From Bromus sterilis (taxonomy: Eukaryota; Streptophyta; Magnoliopsida; Poales; Poaceae): a DNA stretch of 64,000 nucleotides. The stretch spans positions 496,001-560,000 of the forward strand of contig OX465598.1 in assembly GCA_950022295.1 (NCBI GenBank), read 5' to 3'. The position numbers were made by a program, and so were the translations under genes. Below the pieces are notes generated by a model that did not search any database, was not told where the DNA came from, and saw only the letters and a program-made list of their open reading frames with translations. Shown one piece after another: positions 63,801-64,000 of this stretch (within the stretch, counting starts at the first letter, position 1; the number at the start of each line of letters is the position of its first letter).

Positions 63801-64000
63801 TGGCCGATTCTGGCCTGTTTCATGGGCTCTTAATCACAGTTACATGGGCTATTAATCACCGTTTTGGGTCCCCGAAGTGATTTCCACCATTGACGAACCC
63901 CAGGGTGCATTTACGTGCCGGTCATCAAGTGTCGCAGTTTTGGCCGATTCTGGCCATTTTCATGGGCTATTAACAACAGTTATATGGGCTATTAATCACC
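60811..64000 (+). repeat. Domain F HOR copy 3, chimeric and cut by window end
   Basis: From 60811 to about 61070 it follows copy 2 with a 3170-bp offset. From about 61070 to 61830 it is instead like domains C and E (cactcagag monomer, attaatcacaatgacatggg). From about 61830 onward it follows copy 2 again with an offset of 3331 bp. About 600 bp have thus been replaced by about 760 bp. The array runs past the end of the window. Confidence 0.83.
62230..62391 (+). repeat. 162-bp monomer with three subrepeats (F copy 3)
   Basis: Third HOR copy of the expanded monomer, offset 3331 bp from the one at 58899, unchanged in length. Confidence 0.85.

Noticed and set aside
1..64000. CRISPR array
   Set aside because: Repeats are 118-162 bp, contiguous and without unique spacers, and the inserted element has grass LTR features. 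This is eukaryotic satellite DNA.
1..64000. Centromeric satellite (nucleosome-length monomer)
   Set aside because: A 140-bp unit is compatible with a centromere, but I see no CENP-B-box-like motif or centromeric retrotransposon, and the pSc119.2-like core points to subtelomeric or interstitial heterochromatin. It cannot be decided from sequence alone.
1..64000. Telomere repeats, rRNA or tRNA genes
   Set aside because: No run of TTTAGGG/CCCTAAA and no recognisable rRNA or tRNA sequence was found; isolated ccctaggg in monomers is part of the satellite.

Overview
This window holds no gene that I can support. Except for one 4.06-kb insertion, all 64 kb is a single head-to-tail satellite DNA array, every unit in the same orientation. 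The basic monomer is about 140 bp and ends in a pair of 22-bp subrepeats built on atgggctattaatcac. Deleting one subrepeat gives 118-bp monomers and adding one gives 162-bp monomers. By eye, the stretch from ctgtttcatggg through ctattaatcaccg to ttttgggtccc matches, from memory, the published probe for the rye/wheat pSc119.2 (120-bp family) subtelomeric satellite, whose monomer is also about 118 bp. Together with the grass-style long LTR, this points to a nuclear chromosome of a cool-season grass (Pooideae: Triticeae or a close relative such as oats), probably subtelomeric or interstitial heterochromatin. Genus and locus are inference.

Layout. Domain A (1-1531 and 5594-about 15870) is a higher-order repeat (HOR) with 12-, 10- and 9-monomer versions (1700, 1422 and 1282 bp), tagged by one monomer with a 26-bp internal duplication. 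It is split by an LTR retrotransposon insertion (1532-5593, TG...CA ends, 5-bp target duplication cccgg), best read as a solo long LTR. Domain B (about 15870-21640) is older-looking, divergent satellite with little long-range order. Domain C (about 21640-33640) is a mosaic of 699-, 978- and 1775-bp duplications. Domain D (about 33640-52000) is the most homogenised: an 8-monomer, 1075-bp HOR nested inside 4020- and 5095-bp super-repeats. Domain E (about 52000-54470) is divergent again. Domain F (about 54470-64000) carries a 3170-bp HOR, with a third copy that is chimeric.

The only gene-like structure lies inside the LTR: a GC-rich leader, then two short acidic exon-like segments (3601-3669 and 4816-4865) that join in frame across a candidate GC-AG intron and end in a stop codon, followed by an AATAAA signal. 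This gives the element a plus-strand orientation. I see no retrotransposon protein domains, no tRNA or rRNA genes, no telomere repeats and no CRISPR array.

Biologically the window records satellite evolution: subrepeat gain and loss, monomer diversification, HOR formation by unequal exchange, local re-amplification leaving divergent zones between young blocks, and one transposon insertion into an already formed HOR. All coordinates for domain edges are approximate; HOR periods were measured from marker motifs and are accurate to a base or two.
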